Notes: generated by a model from the sequence alone, not told the origin. DNA of 64,000 nucleotides from Nematostella vectensis (GCF_932526225.1 NC_064040.1:16222994-16286993); one strand, 5' to 3'. Positions 10,051 through 22,253 are shown, counted from the stretch's first letter. Translations and numbers: made by a program.

Positions 10051-10699
10051 AGGAATACCAAAAACTCCGAAAACAGTAATTTCCGAATTAAAAACTTACT
10101 GAAGGGCCGGCTATCAGGCTAAACTCAGAAATTGTAAATAATATGTAGTGAATATATTCGACAAAAGTGTTTTATTTTTTGTTTTCGCTTTCGCATTCCG
10201 GCGGGAGACAATATCGCCGTAAAGAAAGGGACAGCGCATCAAATTCACCGAGAAAATGTCAAGCGTTAACACAAGTAGGGCGAATACAATATACTAATTA
10301 GTTTTGTTTAGTTTTTTTATTTTCATTTATTTGCCTTAATTATACAGATATAAATACTTGTTGAAATACTGCAAACTGGTCAGAAAGCATTTAAAACGAT
10401 TAAAATAGTGGACCGCATGTTTGTTATTTTTTGGGAATCAATTCAGACTAAAAAAAGGGAAATTGATAAAGGAAACAAAGAGACCCGCTTCTATGTTTGA
10501 GTTATACAATTAAAAATTCGTCTCTAGGAAACTTGAGGTCATCTTGAGCAAATGAGGTTCCACCTTTATTTACTCCTTTTGTTACCAATGTCCCCTCCTG
10601 CCTCAATCTCTTTAAAGGGGGGTAGGAAACGCGGGACGGACATAACTCTGCACCGCAAAGAAGCCTCCTCGTTATTCCCAACACGTCTTGTTTGAAAGC

Positions 10700-13600
10700 T
10701 CAGCGGATGATACAGAAACCATATCCCTGTCTCGGCTTGCCGTCATATTCCCCATTGATTAATTTCTCAAGCATGGGCCATGAGCGATGATAGATGAAGG
10801 TTACTTCGTCTGCGTCGTACAGAGCCTTGCTGGCTAATATGTAGGCGAACTCCTCGATTATATACAACACTGCTTCTCTAATGCTGTCGTCATTATAAAC
10901 ATCGGGATAAAAATCCGCTATAAACAAAAACAAAAAGAAACAACATCAACACCAGGTTACTTGCTAACATTAAATAAAATGCTACTGAGTGGTGGCTTGT
11001 TTCTTATATTCTGAGTATCAAGTTCCGTGTTCGCTTTATGTTATTTCGTTTTTTTTTTTTGCTTTTACTATAGTGAAGAGAAAAAAAACAGCTTACGTAA
11101 TATCACAGGTAAACATGAAAATACCATGTGCATTATATATACATCAACCAAAAAAGAAAAAGCGCTTGATACAATAGATTGGTCGAAGGAAGAATAAGAT
11201 ACAATTACAGAGCTAGTGATTGCACTATCCATGGTTTCGGATTTAACCAGATAGTATCGGATCTAACTAAGAATTTTACTTAGAACTGATCCACATGAGA
11301 GTGGCCATTACAACAGTACCTCAACCCGCGCACAATTACTCTACTAACAGGGGATAGGGTAAGAAACAAACACTACATTCCGTCCCTTCTTAGACAAATA
11401 GTTCCTAAACTATTTAAATATTGTAAATAGTACAGAAGTATCATACAAGACACCCTAATGTGTGGTTACTGTCCAGTGTCAATTATCTAATATCCTACAA
11501 TAAAGTCATCAAATCTTGCAGGCGACTTTCTAGTAGTTCTTTGAACTACTTCTTACTCAATTTATCCCGTAAGTGGTAGGGTACGCGACGCTTAGGCTAA
11601 ATTCAGGTTCTACATTTGCATCAATTGGAATCTTAAGCAGGTAGTCCTTTAGTTTTCCAATGCCTCCACAGCAACCCGGATACTTAAATACTAAAATATC
11701 AGTTACTGTCTGATTTTGATGTACAGCATTTACATTTTGGTGTCCCAGCCTTAAGACCCCTAATGCTAACGCAGTTGCTCGTCCTAGAAAAGATTATCCC
11801 TTTCCTTCAATAGCTATATATTCCACATTGTTCAAAACATTTTGTCCCCAAATCACTTGTTCAGTAAACTTGCCAATTATAGGTAGAGGATATTTACTGC
11901 CATAAGGGTACATGTTCGGTTTGCACTTTGCTGATTCACAGACGATATGTTGAGTCTTCAACTTTTCCCAATGTGTCTGATCAATAATATTGCAAGTGGC
12001 ACCAGAGTCAATAACCATTGAAACAGGTATCCCCCCAACGTTCACTGTTATTTTAGCATGACCGTTTGAATCACCATAACCAGTGCCGGTCACAGGCGTA
12101 CCTGACATCATTCTGTTCGACTTTCCTGACTTCCAGTTTTGGTGGATGCCTATTTTGTTTGCTCTTACAAACTCTCTGAAAGCGATCCATTCCTTTACAC
12201 TTGTGGCAGGTCTGGCTCCAAGGTTTACAGCCTTTTTCATTGGACATATGACCTTCTTGACCACACCGAAAACACTTGCCATCAAACTTCTTAGATCGTC
12301 CAGACTTGTTTTGCCGACCAGCAGATTCCTTCTTGTTGAAAACTCGGGTAACTTCCTTCTTGTCTCCTAGATCTGCAGTCTGTCTATCGTTTTTCCCTTC
12401 AATATCCCCAGCTTGACGTTCTGCATCCTCCAAAGGTCAAGCAATTTCTCACAACTGGCTCAGGGTTAAAACTCGTCTCTTCTGAAGTCGTTTGAGCCGC
12501 AGGTCATGTGACCATACAACCACTTTTAACTTGGTCAAGAATTTGTTCATCCAAGAATTCTGCTTCGCCAAATTCGCCGAATTGGCATTTCTGTCGAAGC
12601 CTCGTCACGTATTGTTCTACAGTTTTGTTTGGAGACTGCCTTGTTTCACCGAGACTAGCAGAGCAGACCAAGCCCGACCACAAGCTCTTAGTTCCCCTAC
12701 TGGGTTCCAAGAACCTGGGCGAGCTTCCTGCAAGGGTCCAACGGTTCCAGATGCGGCTGTTGCACTTCGCATACACAATATCACAAGTTCAAGGCAAGAA
12801 CCTTGAGCACTGCGGACGCGCTATCCAGAGCTTCTTGCAAAGAATACTCAAACCGGAAGAGCTGAAACTCCAGGAAAAGGTTGACCAATTCATGGACGCC
12901 GTCATGGATGGTCTACCCTCATCTAGCGACCGCCTCTGTCAAATCCGAAAAGAGCAGAGCAAGAATCCGGTCTGCAACATGATCAAACAGAATTGCACCG
13001 AGGGATGCCCGGAAAAGTTGAGCGTTACAAGTACGCTAAAACCCTACTGGGAAGTCAGAGGAGAGCTGTCAGAACGGACTACTGATAAAGGCAGAGCGCA
13101 TCCATCCCGACGTCATTACGGGAAGAAATAGTCCAAGTTATTCACACTGGTCATCAAGGAATCGTCAAATGGCCAGAAGTAAGTAAAGCAATTGAATAAG
13201 CTGAGACGCAGTCCCACTGAGGCACCATACCCTCAAAGCTACCGGAACGTCCGTGGCAGAAAGTGGCGTGTTACAAAAGCGCAACATACTTACTGGTGAT
13301 CGACTCCCTCTCGAGGTATGTTGAGGTGTCACGTCTATCTAATACAGTGTCTAAGGGTATCATTGAACACTTGAAAGCCATATTCGCAAGGCATGGTTAT
13401 CCCGAGAGTTCATGACAGATAATGGCCCACAATATGCCACAGCAATATTTGCGCAATTTGCTAAGTCATATGGTTTTACTCATGCGACAAGTAGTCTTCA
13501 CTTCCCAAGATCCAATGGGGATGTAGAGAGAGGGGTCCAGACAGCAATGAAACTAATCAAGAAGTCGGAAGACCCCTATCAAGCGCTGCTAGCCTTCAGA

Positions 13601-16198
13601 TCAACGCCACTGACCGCCTTCGTACAACAGTACCAGGTACACCTCCCAGTCGAGAACCAGCCTGGCCTGATCTAGAGTCTGTAACAGATAGGCACACTTG
13701 CTGCTTTTTATTTTACACCTGTTGCTGCAACCAGAAGATAGAAGTAATGGTTTAACTAGAATAAGTTTTGATAAGTGTCCTCTTACATTACCCATGTAAA
13801 GTAAAATAAATATTAGAAAATATGTCCTGATTTTATAACCTGATGTTTGCTGCTTATGTTTAGTTCTAATGTCCACGAGTATCTTCTGCTTTGCTGGGTG
13901 CTATTTCTGTACAGAACTTGCATAAGCACAGATTATTTTCAGCGATGTCTTTTCTTTGTGTCTTCCTTTTCTCTTCTCCCTATTTTTAGCACAATGCTAT
14001 TCATATTTCACAGAATGCCTGATTAAAAGTACCGAGCTACCGCTTCACGCATAATCCTCTAGGAGACACTGCTAAGTAAAAACTGTGGCCATTGCGGGCC
14101 CAAGCTCACCAAGTTCTTCCATAGAAGGGACGGGCCCTGTTTAAAAACAACTCAAGGAATGAAATTTCTTTGAAATTTGAATATATCTATTAAATTCAAA
14201 AGTTTTACACAGATTACTCTGGTTTTTAACAGGCCATCCGCACTATATTATTAGTCACATCCTCATACCCTCATCCTCAAAACACACTATCATAAGTCGA
14301 AATATCTGGCCTTCCTCAAAGGCGCGAGATATCTTGTTTCTTCAAATACCATGGAACCCCGACAACTCGACTTCACACAATTGTCCCTCAGGGGCGGATC
14401 TAGCTTTTCGCTGTAAGGGGGGGATGACTCTGTAACAAAGGAGGGAGGGGGTATAAATTTGTTTGTTGATATGGCTCTCTGGCAGCCAAAGGGGGTGGGG
14501 GGTAAACCCCCTAAACCCTCCCCCTAGATCCGCTATTGTCTACCTGACTCCTTTTCTGACATCTCGTCGCGGGGGGTCTTGCCTAGCACCCTCGCCACCT
14601 CCCTTACTGAGTCCTGTCGAAAGAGCGTGTTCGTGCGGTATAACCGAGTGATCTCTTCCAGCTTCTCTTGGTACACAACGTGCGTGGCAACCTCGCGCGG
14701 CCAGTCCACGAAATGGAAGTCACCGGGGAGCTCGCGAAGTTTAGACAACTAAAAAGACACGGCGTCAGCATTCTTATCAGATTGATTCAAAATAGGGAGA
14801 GAAGGTAGAGAAGACCTATATTCCCCTGCTAGCAAAGATTTCTTCCTGCCTGTTCCTATCATCTCACTTATCCGTGTTGCGTCTTTATGCTCCTTCGCGT
14901 TCTCGCTTGTTATTTTATTTCTGTCCGCATGAGAAACCTCTGTCGATAGCTGCTATGGAACGTAGCAAGTCTTGGGTATGGCTTTCTACAACAGGATAAC
15001 AAAATATACACGAAATCTAATTAAATGTGTACATTTTTATTGATAAGTAGTTAGATTAACTGTTTTTATCATAGGTCATACTAGGTCAACTGGTCCTAAT
15101 TAAAAAAACGGGGTTTAGAAGAGGTATTTGCTTTCGTCGCCATATTATCTTCTAACCAGCTGTTACATAGCTTTTTTCCTGCTGACCCAAACAAACTCCA
15201 AGGACACGACACGGATAAGTGAACTGATAAATAACTTACAAAAACGAACAGTAAGAAATCTCTGCCAGCAGGGTTGGTTTGATGTTCCTCTAGGCTTGTA
15301 TGGAAAGCGTGGTATCGCTGTATTGTGACGTCATTTTCTCGATACACTTTTTCTTGGTTACAAGTCCCTTTATATTTCTCACTATATTTTCGAATGTCAC
15401 ACCGTTTTCGTTTGAGGAGGTGTCATTATTTAGCGGGGGGAGGGGGGTGGGGGTGCTCTGTTTTTTTTTTTTAAATAGGCGAAAACATTTTTGTCCTTCA
15501 CTTGTGCTTAGGCGAACATAAATTATTAAATTATTAAATGATTGCACAATATATTATTATGTTGATACAATGTATAGTCCTTTGCGCTAAGTTTTGTAAG
15601 GGAAGTATGTTTTTATTAGCACACCTAACGTAAGGTAAGTAAAATGTAATTTATTTCTGAATTGGTACACGTTTGCACCGGTCACGGTGCAAACCCTCAG
15701 ACAATCCGCAACAAAAGTAAGTAGGGCATTTTACATAACAACACTTTACCCTCTTTGCCCCTAATTAATATTGGTTATAGGCGACTTTTAGCTCAAAACA
15801 CAAGCAGTTGCTAGGTGTTCATTCGCCCTCCAACATTAAGGAGGGGGGGGGGAGGGAAAGTGTCCGTTTCTTGTAACAGGTTGTAGATATTTCCCTACCT
15901 TTTTAATGGCTCTCTTGCAGTGTGCTCGTAGATAATCGGCGTGTTTTTTCGCTCGTTTCACAGCATCCTTAGATCCCATGGCTCTGTACGTATGTACCGA
16001 GGGTTGCTGAGGAACGAATACAACTATTTTCCTGGGCTCTTTGCCGAGAAACTCGACGTACTGTTCAATAATAGGCTGTTTGTAGTATGGGTTACCAGGG
16101 CTCATGCCAAACAGCACGACGCCTTTCTCCTCCAATACTCGGTCCCCAGTCGTGAATATCAGCCCGCCATCTTGGTGGTGTTCATGCTTAAGTGGCAT
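10700..16198 (-). CDS. Cyclodipeptide synthase, copy A (three exons)
   Basis: tRNA-dependent cyclodipeptide synthase. It uses two aminoacyl-tRNAs to make a diketopiperazine in the cytosol and is related in fold to class I aminoacyl-tRNA synthetases. Exons are 16198-15899 (100 codons, donor GTAGGG, phase 0), 14748-14544 (acceptor TTTTTAG, donor GTAGAC, phase 1) and 10917-10700 (acceptor TTTATAG). Together they make 240 aa, a normal family length. The N-terminal motif VVLFGMSPGNPYYK holds the nucleophile Ser33 with Gly31 and Asn36. The third exon has AVLYIIEEFAYIL with Tyr187 and Glu191, the catalytic pair (AlbC Y178/E182). Tyr211-His212 follows 20 residues later. This gives an N-Y-H signature rather than the classical NYQ or XYP. 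Copy A differs from the others at about 8 sites, including Arg for Cys at the last residue. A TTTATT (AATAAA on this strand) at 10565-10570 fits the polyadenylation signal. Intron 2 contains a gypsy remnant. Confidence 0.88.
11794..12776 (-). pseudogene. Ty3/gypsy gag-protease fragment, copy A
   Basis: Inside CDPS intron 2. The minus strand encodes a gag C-terminal part (KTVEQYVTRLRQKCQFGE), a CCHC-like zinc knuckle (CFRCGQEGHMSNEKGC, with CX2CX4HX6C spacing) and an aspartic protease with VSMVIDSGATCNIID. Gag, knuckle and protease lie in different frames with short overlaps. No reverse transcriptase follows on this strand. It joins head-to-head with plus-strand RNase H/integrase sequence near 12780. 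The same fragment is in all four CDPS copies, so it entered before the duplication. Confidence 0.82.
12790..13680 (+). pseudogene. Ty3/gypsy RNase H end and integrase fragment, copy A
   Basis: Plus strand. It starts in the linker after RNase H (ARTLSTADALSR-like), then a broken stretch, then the integrase core from 13412 with TDNGPQYATAIFAQFAKSYG and SNGDVERGVQTAM, giving the second Asp and the Glu of the DDE triad. Copy A has lost about 40 bp after FRSTPL, a segment the other copies keep. Stops and frame changes show it is dead. Confidence 0.82.
14393..14533. mobile_element. Small MITE at the edge of CDPS exon 2, copy A
   Basis: Left end GGCGGATCTAG and right end CTAGATCCGC are inverted repeats around a G/C-run-rich middle. 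Its right end lies 10 bp from the exon 2 donor site. Copy D has the intact form (54345-54484). Copies B and C have lost the left end. Confidence 0.55.
15836..15898. other. Intron 1 donor side with G-run, copy A
   Basis: The reading frame of CDPS exon 1 stays open past the donor for about 20 codons and then hits a G-run, so an unspliced product would end there. The donor at 15898 (AAAAAG/GTAGGGAAAT) is conserved in all four copies. Splicing there gives the phase-0 join to exon 2, which is why I end the exon at 15899. Confidence 0.5.
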
Positions 16199-16389
16199 TG
16201 TATAAATGAACGCAAGGTGGAAAAGGTAAGTTGTACACCTTGGTGAACTTTTGAGAGATACAGGCGGTTGAAGAAGAGATGTTCACGTCTTTGTGAGACA
16301 GACGTTGTGCTTGTTAGAATATTATTAGGTTCTATGGTCCTATGGTCCTATTGATCTATTGTCACGTCCACACAACCACGCATTTATTA

Positions 16390-16397
16390 CTATATAG
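16390..16397 (-). promoter_or_regulatory. Possible TATA box of CDPS copy A
   Basis: CTATATAGTAATA on the minus strand, about 190 bp upstream of the chosen ATG. The equivalent lies before all four genes (near 32422, 46235 and 56313). Copy D loses homology to the others shortly upstream of it, so the shared promoter, if this is it, is compact. The intervening leader contains upstream ATGs. Confidence 0.3.
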
Positions 16398-16474
16398 GTT
16401 ATCCTGTAATGACGGACGTGTGGTCGCGACCATATGACCTCCTCCTCCTCCTGTTAAAAGCGATATTCTAAGTC

Positions 16475-16735
16475 ATACACGCAAGTGCGATGTTATAAGC
16501 GGAAAAGTGCCATATTATGAGATATAATGTGCGGTGTTTTGAAGCAAATTGTCTTATGTCGTGACGCCAAGAGTCAGATGTTGTTGGCGATTTGCATAAT
16601 GTGCCATGACGCAAGCCTAAACATCCAATCGTGTGTGACAAATACTCACATGTCGTTGTGCAAAAAGTCCAATGTCGTAACGCAAAAAGTGCAATCTCGT
16701 GAAGCACAAAGTGCGTTTGCAAAAAGTGAGTTTTT
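16475..16735. repeat. Degenerate AAAAAGTGC repeat, copy A
   Basis: Irregular units of about 22-26 bp around GCAAAAAGTGCAATGTCGTAA, for example at 16480, 16500, 16660, 16680 and 16715. They are too diverged for a sharp period. The same block is at 46318-46585 in copy C. Copy B breaks off inside it (32527). Reading frames here are repeat artefacts. Confidence 0.55.
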
Positions 16736-16810
16736 TTCTACATAGACCAGCATGCTTTGCGAATAGACTAGAAACGTAATTGCGAAATCCTGAGCTTAAA
16801 TTTTTAGATT

Positions 16811-17333
16811 CTAGATTTCCAGTCGTTTCTCGAGTTTGATATCTTGACGTTTTTTTATCTCTTTGTGTGGATGATTTATAGCTTGCTTCCCTTGTAATCT
16901 ATAGGTTTCATTATTTAGTGCATTGTTTAGTGCGTAAAAATGTTCTTCTAAGAGCGTGTTTTGTTCTTGTGACAATTCGCAATAATTATAAATTGTACGA
17001 AAAAAATTATAAACATTTTTTTTCTCTGTATTTTTTGAAATCATAGACGCTTTCAAAATATTCATTCTGCTTTGCAGAAATATAGATGCGTTACTTTTTG
17101 CCTTGTAATATCGTTTCGAAATTATTAACAGCGTATATCTTATTGCTTTGATCACAATTGTGATCGAAAAATGAGTGTTTGCCGAAAAGTTGGGTGATTC
17201 GCGCGCTAATGGTGTTCAAAAGCTTATAAAAAATATTGATAAAAATCACCGCTCCAATTGCTCCAGGATTCCTTTTGGATACTTTGCTCAGGTTACACTC
17301 AGCTTTTTTCTGGGGAAGATTCGGGCTCCACAA
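16811..17333 (-). pseudogene. Unrecognised Lys-rich reading frames, copy A
   Basis: Two overlapping minus-strand frames: 17333-17091, with a hydrophobic GAIGAVIFINIFYKLL segment, and 17155-16811, Lys/Asn-rich and ending KKRQDIKLEKRLEI. In copy C the second is broken by a one-base change in an A-run while the first is kept. They may be the remains of one small membrane-anchored protein from a mobile element or virus-like source. No family was recognised and the coding nature is unproven. Confidence 0.3.
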
Positions 17334-17644
17334 TCAATTATATGTGTATTTTGGGTGGGAGCGTCCTATTTTGTATGGGAATGTCTAATGTTTATCACCC
17401 ACTTGTATAACTCTTGACGTAACAAGTGATATGCAAATTAGATATTCGGATGTCGCCGGTTTCATGCAAAAATTTGCCAAAATTGCTCATTATAAAAGGA
17501 TCAAAAATCAGGTTTCCGTTAAAATCAAGTATCGAAAATTGGAGGAATTATTGTTGGGATATTACGCTACTTTACTAACTAGTCAATTTGTCAAAATAAG
17601 CAAAAGAGAATTTTGTGTCACGTTCTCTTTAATGAAATATTATT

Positions 17645-18140
17645 TTGATGACGCCAGCATATATTTTCTTCTAGTGACGTCATTGATGAATCATGTCACG
17701 TGACTATATTGGTGCAACCCCCTTGACTCCTTCATGACACATACCAAGATTGTTTGCCATACGATGTTTCGTTTATAAGATATGGATAATTTTGTTCTTA
17801 ACGAAACCGGAATAGTTTTGCTTTTAGTGACTTCATTGATGACGTCACAAATCACGTGACCATTTTTTGCACCCCTTTGACACAAACATGTCGCCTGCCA
17901 AGTTTGGTTGTGAAACAATGTTTCTTTAAAAAGATATGAATGTTTTTGCTTTTAATCACGTTTTTTTTTTGCTTTAAAAGACGTCATCGACCATATTGTT
18001 GCTTCCCCTTTGACACCTACATGTCACCTAACAAGTTTGGTTGCCATACGATGTTACTTCGTTAAATATAAATATGTTTTATTTTGATGACGTCTGCATA
18101 ACCACGTGACCACAGTTTTGCACCTCCCTTGACACATACG
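17645..18140. repeat. TGACGTCA/CACGTGAC-rich tandem repeat, copy A
   Basis: About four diverged units of 120-140 bp. Each has a GTGACGTCATTGATGACGTC-like palindromic stretch, then ATCACGTGACCATATTG, then a CCTTGACACATACATGAC segment and AAGTTTGGTTGTCATACGAT. The same family is at 35095-35480, 47490-48000 and 56460-57610. TGACGTCA is the consensus CRE site and CACGTG an E-box, but I see no sign that they act on a nearby gene. Confidence 0.75.
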
Positions 18141-18479
18141 TGACAGTCTTTTAAAAGAAACTTACCATGTACCGTCGTGACAGAGCTGTGGCAGGCCTCG
18201 AAATATTGGGGGGGCGGGGCACGATAAAGAAACTTTAAGAAAATATGGGGGGCAGAGCCACGGCCTTACTGTTCATTTCCTTATAGTTGTTTAATATATT
18301 GGGGGGGGGGGCACGTGTCCACAGTTCCGAGCTCTTGCTACGGCCCTGCATGGTGAATTTTAAGGTTGTTAACATTCATTCTGCTTGTTATTATTGCTCT
18401 CCTGGGAGTCCAGTTCTCACAGTATAAAATGAGTTTAAGGTATCGTGTGTTATGTATTGGTTGATGTTACCATGGAGAT

Positions 18480-19126
18480 AGCGTGCAATCTGGCAGCGGG
18501 CGATGGACCAGGTCCTACAAGGTATACCACACGTGCAGTGTTACCTTGACGATATAATCATCACAGGCTCCAGCCTGGAAGAGCATGTCTCCACTCTGGA
18601 CAAGGTTTTGGGCGGACTGGAGGACTTTGGCCTTAGGGTCAACAGAAAGAAGTGCACATTCATGCGTGATTTAGTGCAATGGTCTCCATCTGTCCAAGAG
18701 CAAGACCGAAGCTATGACACAGCTCCGCAGCCCAGAGAGTGTTGGAGTGCTGCGCTCCTTCTTAGGAATGGTACAGTACTACTCACGGTTCTTACCTGAT
18801 TTGGCAACTCACCTAGCACCCTTACACAAACTACTACAGAAGGGTGTGTCGTGGGTCTGGGGTGTGGTGCAGGAGCAGAGTTTCAGGAAGGTCAAGGGCA
18901 TGCTGTCGGAGGAGCGTGTCCTTACACACTTTGACCCGGACTTACCGTTGATCCTCGCCTGCGACAATTCCTCTTATGGGCTAGGGGCGGTCCTGGCACA
19001 TGTGTTGGTAGATGGTAGTGAAAGACCAATTGCATACGCATCCCGCTCATTGTGCATTACAGTGAGAAAAGATGTTCAAATTGAAAAAGACGCTCTGAGT
19101 TTGTACTGGGGCAGAACACCGGCTTC
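18480..19126 (+). pseudogene. Ty3/gypsy reverse transcriptase-RNase H fragment, copy A
   Basis: Plus strand. MDQVLQGIPHVQCYLDDIII is the RT palm with the YLDD catalytic motif, and RVNRKKCTFM follows. After a deletion and frame change come VLRSFLGMVQYYSRFLPDL and the RNase H part LILACDNSSYGLGAVLAH, ending at TPAS. Both ends are truncated. The right end stops at GCAGAACACCGGCTTC, the same sequence that starts the boundary segments at 9020 and 49500. Here it abuts the GC-rich island. Confidence 0.85.
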
Positions 19127-22100
19127 GGTGCCGCGGCTTCGTCTTCGGACGCCGACTGCTCTGCGTCGGGCTCGCCTCCGGGCGTCGGCTGCCCCGCGAC
19201 TGGCGCTGCGATGCCGCCTTCGGGCGCCGTCTGCTCCGCGACGGGCGTCGGCTGCTCCTCGGCAGGCACGGCGGCGGGCGGCGACCGCCCCAAGATGGGC
19301 ACGGTGGTGTCGCCCTCGGGCGTCGACTGCTCCTCGACAGGCGCGGCGGCGTCGCCTTCGGGAGCCGGCTGCCCCGCGATGGGCGCGGCGGCGTTGCCTT
19401 CGGGCATTGGTTGCTCCGCGACGGGCGCAGCGCCTTCATTGGGTGTCGACTGCTCCGCGATTGGCGCAGCGGCGGACGCGGCGGGGTTGCCTCCGGGCGT
19501 TGGCTGCTCCGCGGCGGGCTCTTCGGGCGTTGGCTGCTCCGCGGCGTCGCCTTCGGGTGTTGGCTGCTCCGCGGCGGGCTCTTCGGGCGTTGGCTGCTCC
19601 GCGGCGAGCGCGGCGGTTGTTGCAGCGGCGAGGGCGGCCAGGGCGACCCTGCGGTCCCTCTTCTTCTGTGGCGTCGTCCGCTCCGCGCCCAGGTTGCAGA
19701 GCAGGGGAGCCTGCGTCTTCCGCAGCGCCTCGACCCCGCCCAGCGCCTCCACCTCTTTCTCGAGGAAGTGCCCGTACGTCGACGTCTCCGCGTCGGTCGT
19801 GGCCTCCCCGCCCTCTTGTGCGGGGGCGAGGAAGAGGTAAGTGCGTGGCGCACCGCGGAAGGTCGCCGACGCGAACCGCCGGCAGACGTATTCGCCGGGC
19901 TCCAGGTCGACTGCCTTTGTCGCGTTCTTGGGCAATGGGGCGGGAGCCTCCTGGAGCGTGCCGCGTTGGTGTGCCTCGTCTATGGTCTGGTGCTCCTGTG
20001 CTTTCGCCGCCAGGGCCTGCAGAGTGGCCAGGCGCTTGGGGTCTGGGGCAGCGACGACTCGGATCGGGTTCCAGTGGATCTGGTGGCCTTCCTCCGTCTG
20101 GAAGCTCTGCGAGCCTGCCGACGCCAATGGGGGGAAGCCAGTACGTTGTCCTCTCGTACTTGTCCGGGCCGGACGACTCGAAGAACTCGGAGCATTCGTC
20201 GAGGACGGCCTCGAGGCCTTTCGTCGCCCACACCACTTCTCGATAGCCGTCGAGGTACCGCGCCTTCTCCCCGGGCGGAGGGGTCCACAGCGGAGGCCCC
20301 AACAGCACGACGCGCGTGCGCCACCGCTGCGGTTGCCCCTTGGGCGCCTCGCCGGCGGCTGTCCTGCGGAAGCCCAGGACGGTCCACCTCCTTCCACACA
20401 CATCTGAGACTCGCTCCGTACGGCCGCTGGCCAGAGACTCCTCGACGGCCCTTGCCGCTTCCCGTGACTTCTCCACGTAGGCCTCGTGTCTGGCGGCCAA
20501 ATCGGCCAGCTTCGCCAACCCCTCGGCACGCCGCTGCTGCGACAGCTGCTGCAGCTCCGCGACGTACCTCCGCCGCTCTTCGGCGAGTTTGGCCCACGCG
20601 TGGCGCTTCCACTCCTCGGCGAACGCCGCGTCCTGGATCTCCAGGAGGCGCGCCTCGCAGCCCCTAGTCGACAGCGTGGATATCGTGCGCCCAGCCGCGA
20701 TCTCGGGCACCTCGAGTAGGCGGAGACGTCCTTGCCCACGGCGTGGCACTTGGCCGTCCTCTACACCCACGAGACCGCGGCCGACGGGGGCAGAAGCTCT
20801 GCTGGGTCGGGGCCGTTCGGGTGCAGCCCGGTGGGTTGCTTGCTGGCGGCCAAGATCGTGCCGGCGTCGGCGTCTTTGGTGTAGCACCGCAGCGGGGCCA
20901 ACTCCACGCCCTCCCCGTCTACCGCAAAGATGTCGACCCGAAAGATCGTGCACGCCCGGAGCCCAAAGTCGGCCGCGGCCCATTCAACTGCCCTCTCCCA
21001 GGACGCATCCGCGTCTGCGTTCGCCTTGGTCGGGCGGACCCGGACACCCGAGACCCTGCCCGTTGTGGTGTGGGCGTACCAGGCCACGAAGATCGTGCTC
21101 TGCGGGCGGTCGGCCAGCACGAGGCAGCGGTCGAGGCACGCGGCCAGGTTCTCCAACTGCGTTTTCGGCGGCTGGACCACGAAGAGGCCCTCCCCTTTGG
21201 GGGACACCAGGGCCAGGGTCTCCCCCACTACCTCGGAGGCTGTGTCGGCCGAGAGGTCCTGCCCACTGCAGCCGTAGAGGGATACCTCGATCCGGGTGCA
21301 CCCTCTGGCCTGCACGTCCGGGTGTAGGAAGGTCTCCCGCAGGTGCTTGTTCGGCAGTCGACGTAGTCGGCCAGATGGCCGCCGACGGACTCCCGGACCT
21401 CGCCCGCCTCGAAGTTCGACACCACCTTGTTGTAGAGCTTCGTCTGCACCGTGTGGCCGGCGGCGCTCGTGCGGACCCAGGTGCAGACGTGCTTCCCCAC
21501 GCTGTCGGTGTTCGCCAGCACCGTAGGGACGTCTCGTTCGGCCACACGCATGGCCGCGGCGAGGTCCCCTTGCTCGCGAAACCCCTCGGACGCGCAGAGA
21601 TGCTCCACGAGCGTCTTCCGGTCGAGGACCCCCGAGATGGTGTACAGGCCGTAGCCCTTGCGAAGCAGCTGGCGCTCGAACGCCGGCAGCGCGGCCTGCA
21701 GCTCGGCCATGGGGACCTCGGACACGTCCACCTTTGCCACAAAGAGGCCGGCCGGTTCGGTTTCTGGGTACAGCTCCCGCCACTTCGCCAAGGCCTTTTT
21801 GCCGGTGTCGAACTCGATCCTGGCGATGGTCTCCCGGATGGTGCTCCCCTCGGTCCGCTCCCGAGTCGCGACTGTGTGGACGAGGCTCGTGTGCGCGTGC
21901 CCGCCCCGGCGGGTGCCGTCGGGGGTCCTCCAGATACTCTCGTGTACGGCGATCGAGACTCGGCGGACTGCGTTCTTCGCGGCGCCGCCCTCCCAGGTCG
22001 TGCAGGAGAGGCGCCCGCCTTGGACCACGCAGTCTTCGCGGCGCAGGTAGCCAAAGACGTACACGTCGTCGACAAACGTCGGGAGCCCCTCCAGAGGGCG

Positions 22101-22253
22101 CAGGTGTGTACGGCCCTGGTTGCCGGCCAGGTAGTCGACCTGGGAGATGTCCGACACGAGGTTGCTCTCGTGGGCGTTCTCCAGAAGGAGGTGGGCCGCC
22201 ACGGCCTTCTCGGATCGCAGCCCCATAGCCTGGAACGTCGCTTGCACCGCCAT
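19127..22253 (-). pseudogene. Broken replication-initiator-like protein gene in GC-rich island
   Basis: Starts MAVQATFQAMGLRSEKAV at 22253. The coding signal continues through at least four frame changes, near 21355 (one base missing), 20760, 20715 and 20120. The N-terminal part has GGHAHTSLVHT, then TKLYNKVVSNFEAG and RIEVSLYGC. A KLYNK...R(I/F)EV(S/R)L arrangement recalls rolling-circle replication initiators, and HAH could be an HUH-type metal site; both are inference from motif shape. The middle is Arg/Ala/Glu-rich (coiled-coil-like, near 20500-20650). The C-terminal part is many copies of AEQPTPEG(D)AA and is cut off at the gypsy junction. The element is therefore truncated and dead. No confident family. 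Confidence 0.5.

Noticed and set aside
10502-10684. 60-aa minus-strand frame repeated downstream of CDPS copies A, B and C
   Set aside because: It lies in the 3' untranslated region, contains the AATAAA signal, and is conserved only because the whole unit was duplicated; copy D lacks an equivalent frame.
18714-20246. 510-aa plus-strand frame fusing RNase H to an Arg/Ala/Pro-rich region
   Set aside because: The first part is the gypsy remnant. The rest is the antisense shadow of the GC-rich minus-strand gene, where GC-rich sequence keeps frames open by chance.
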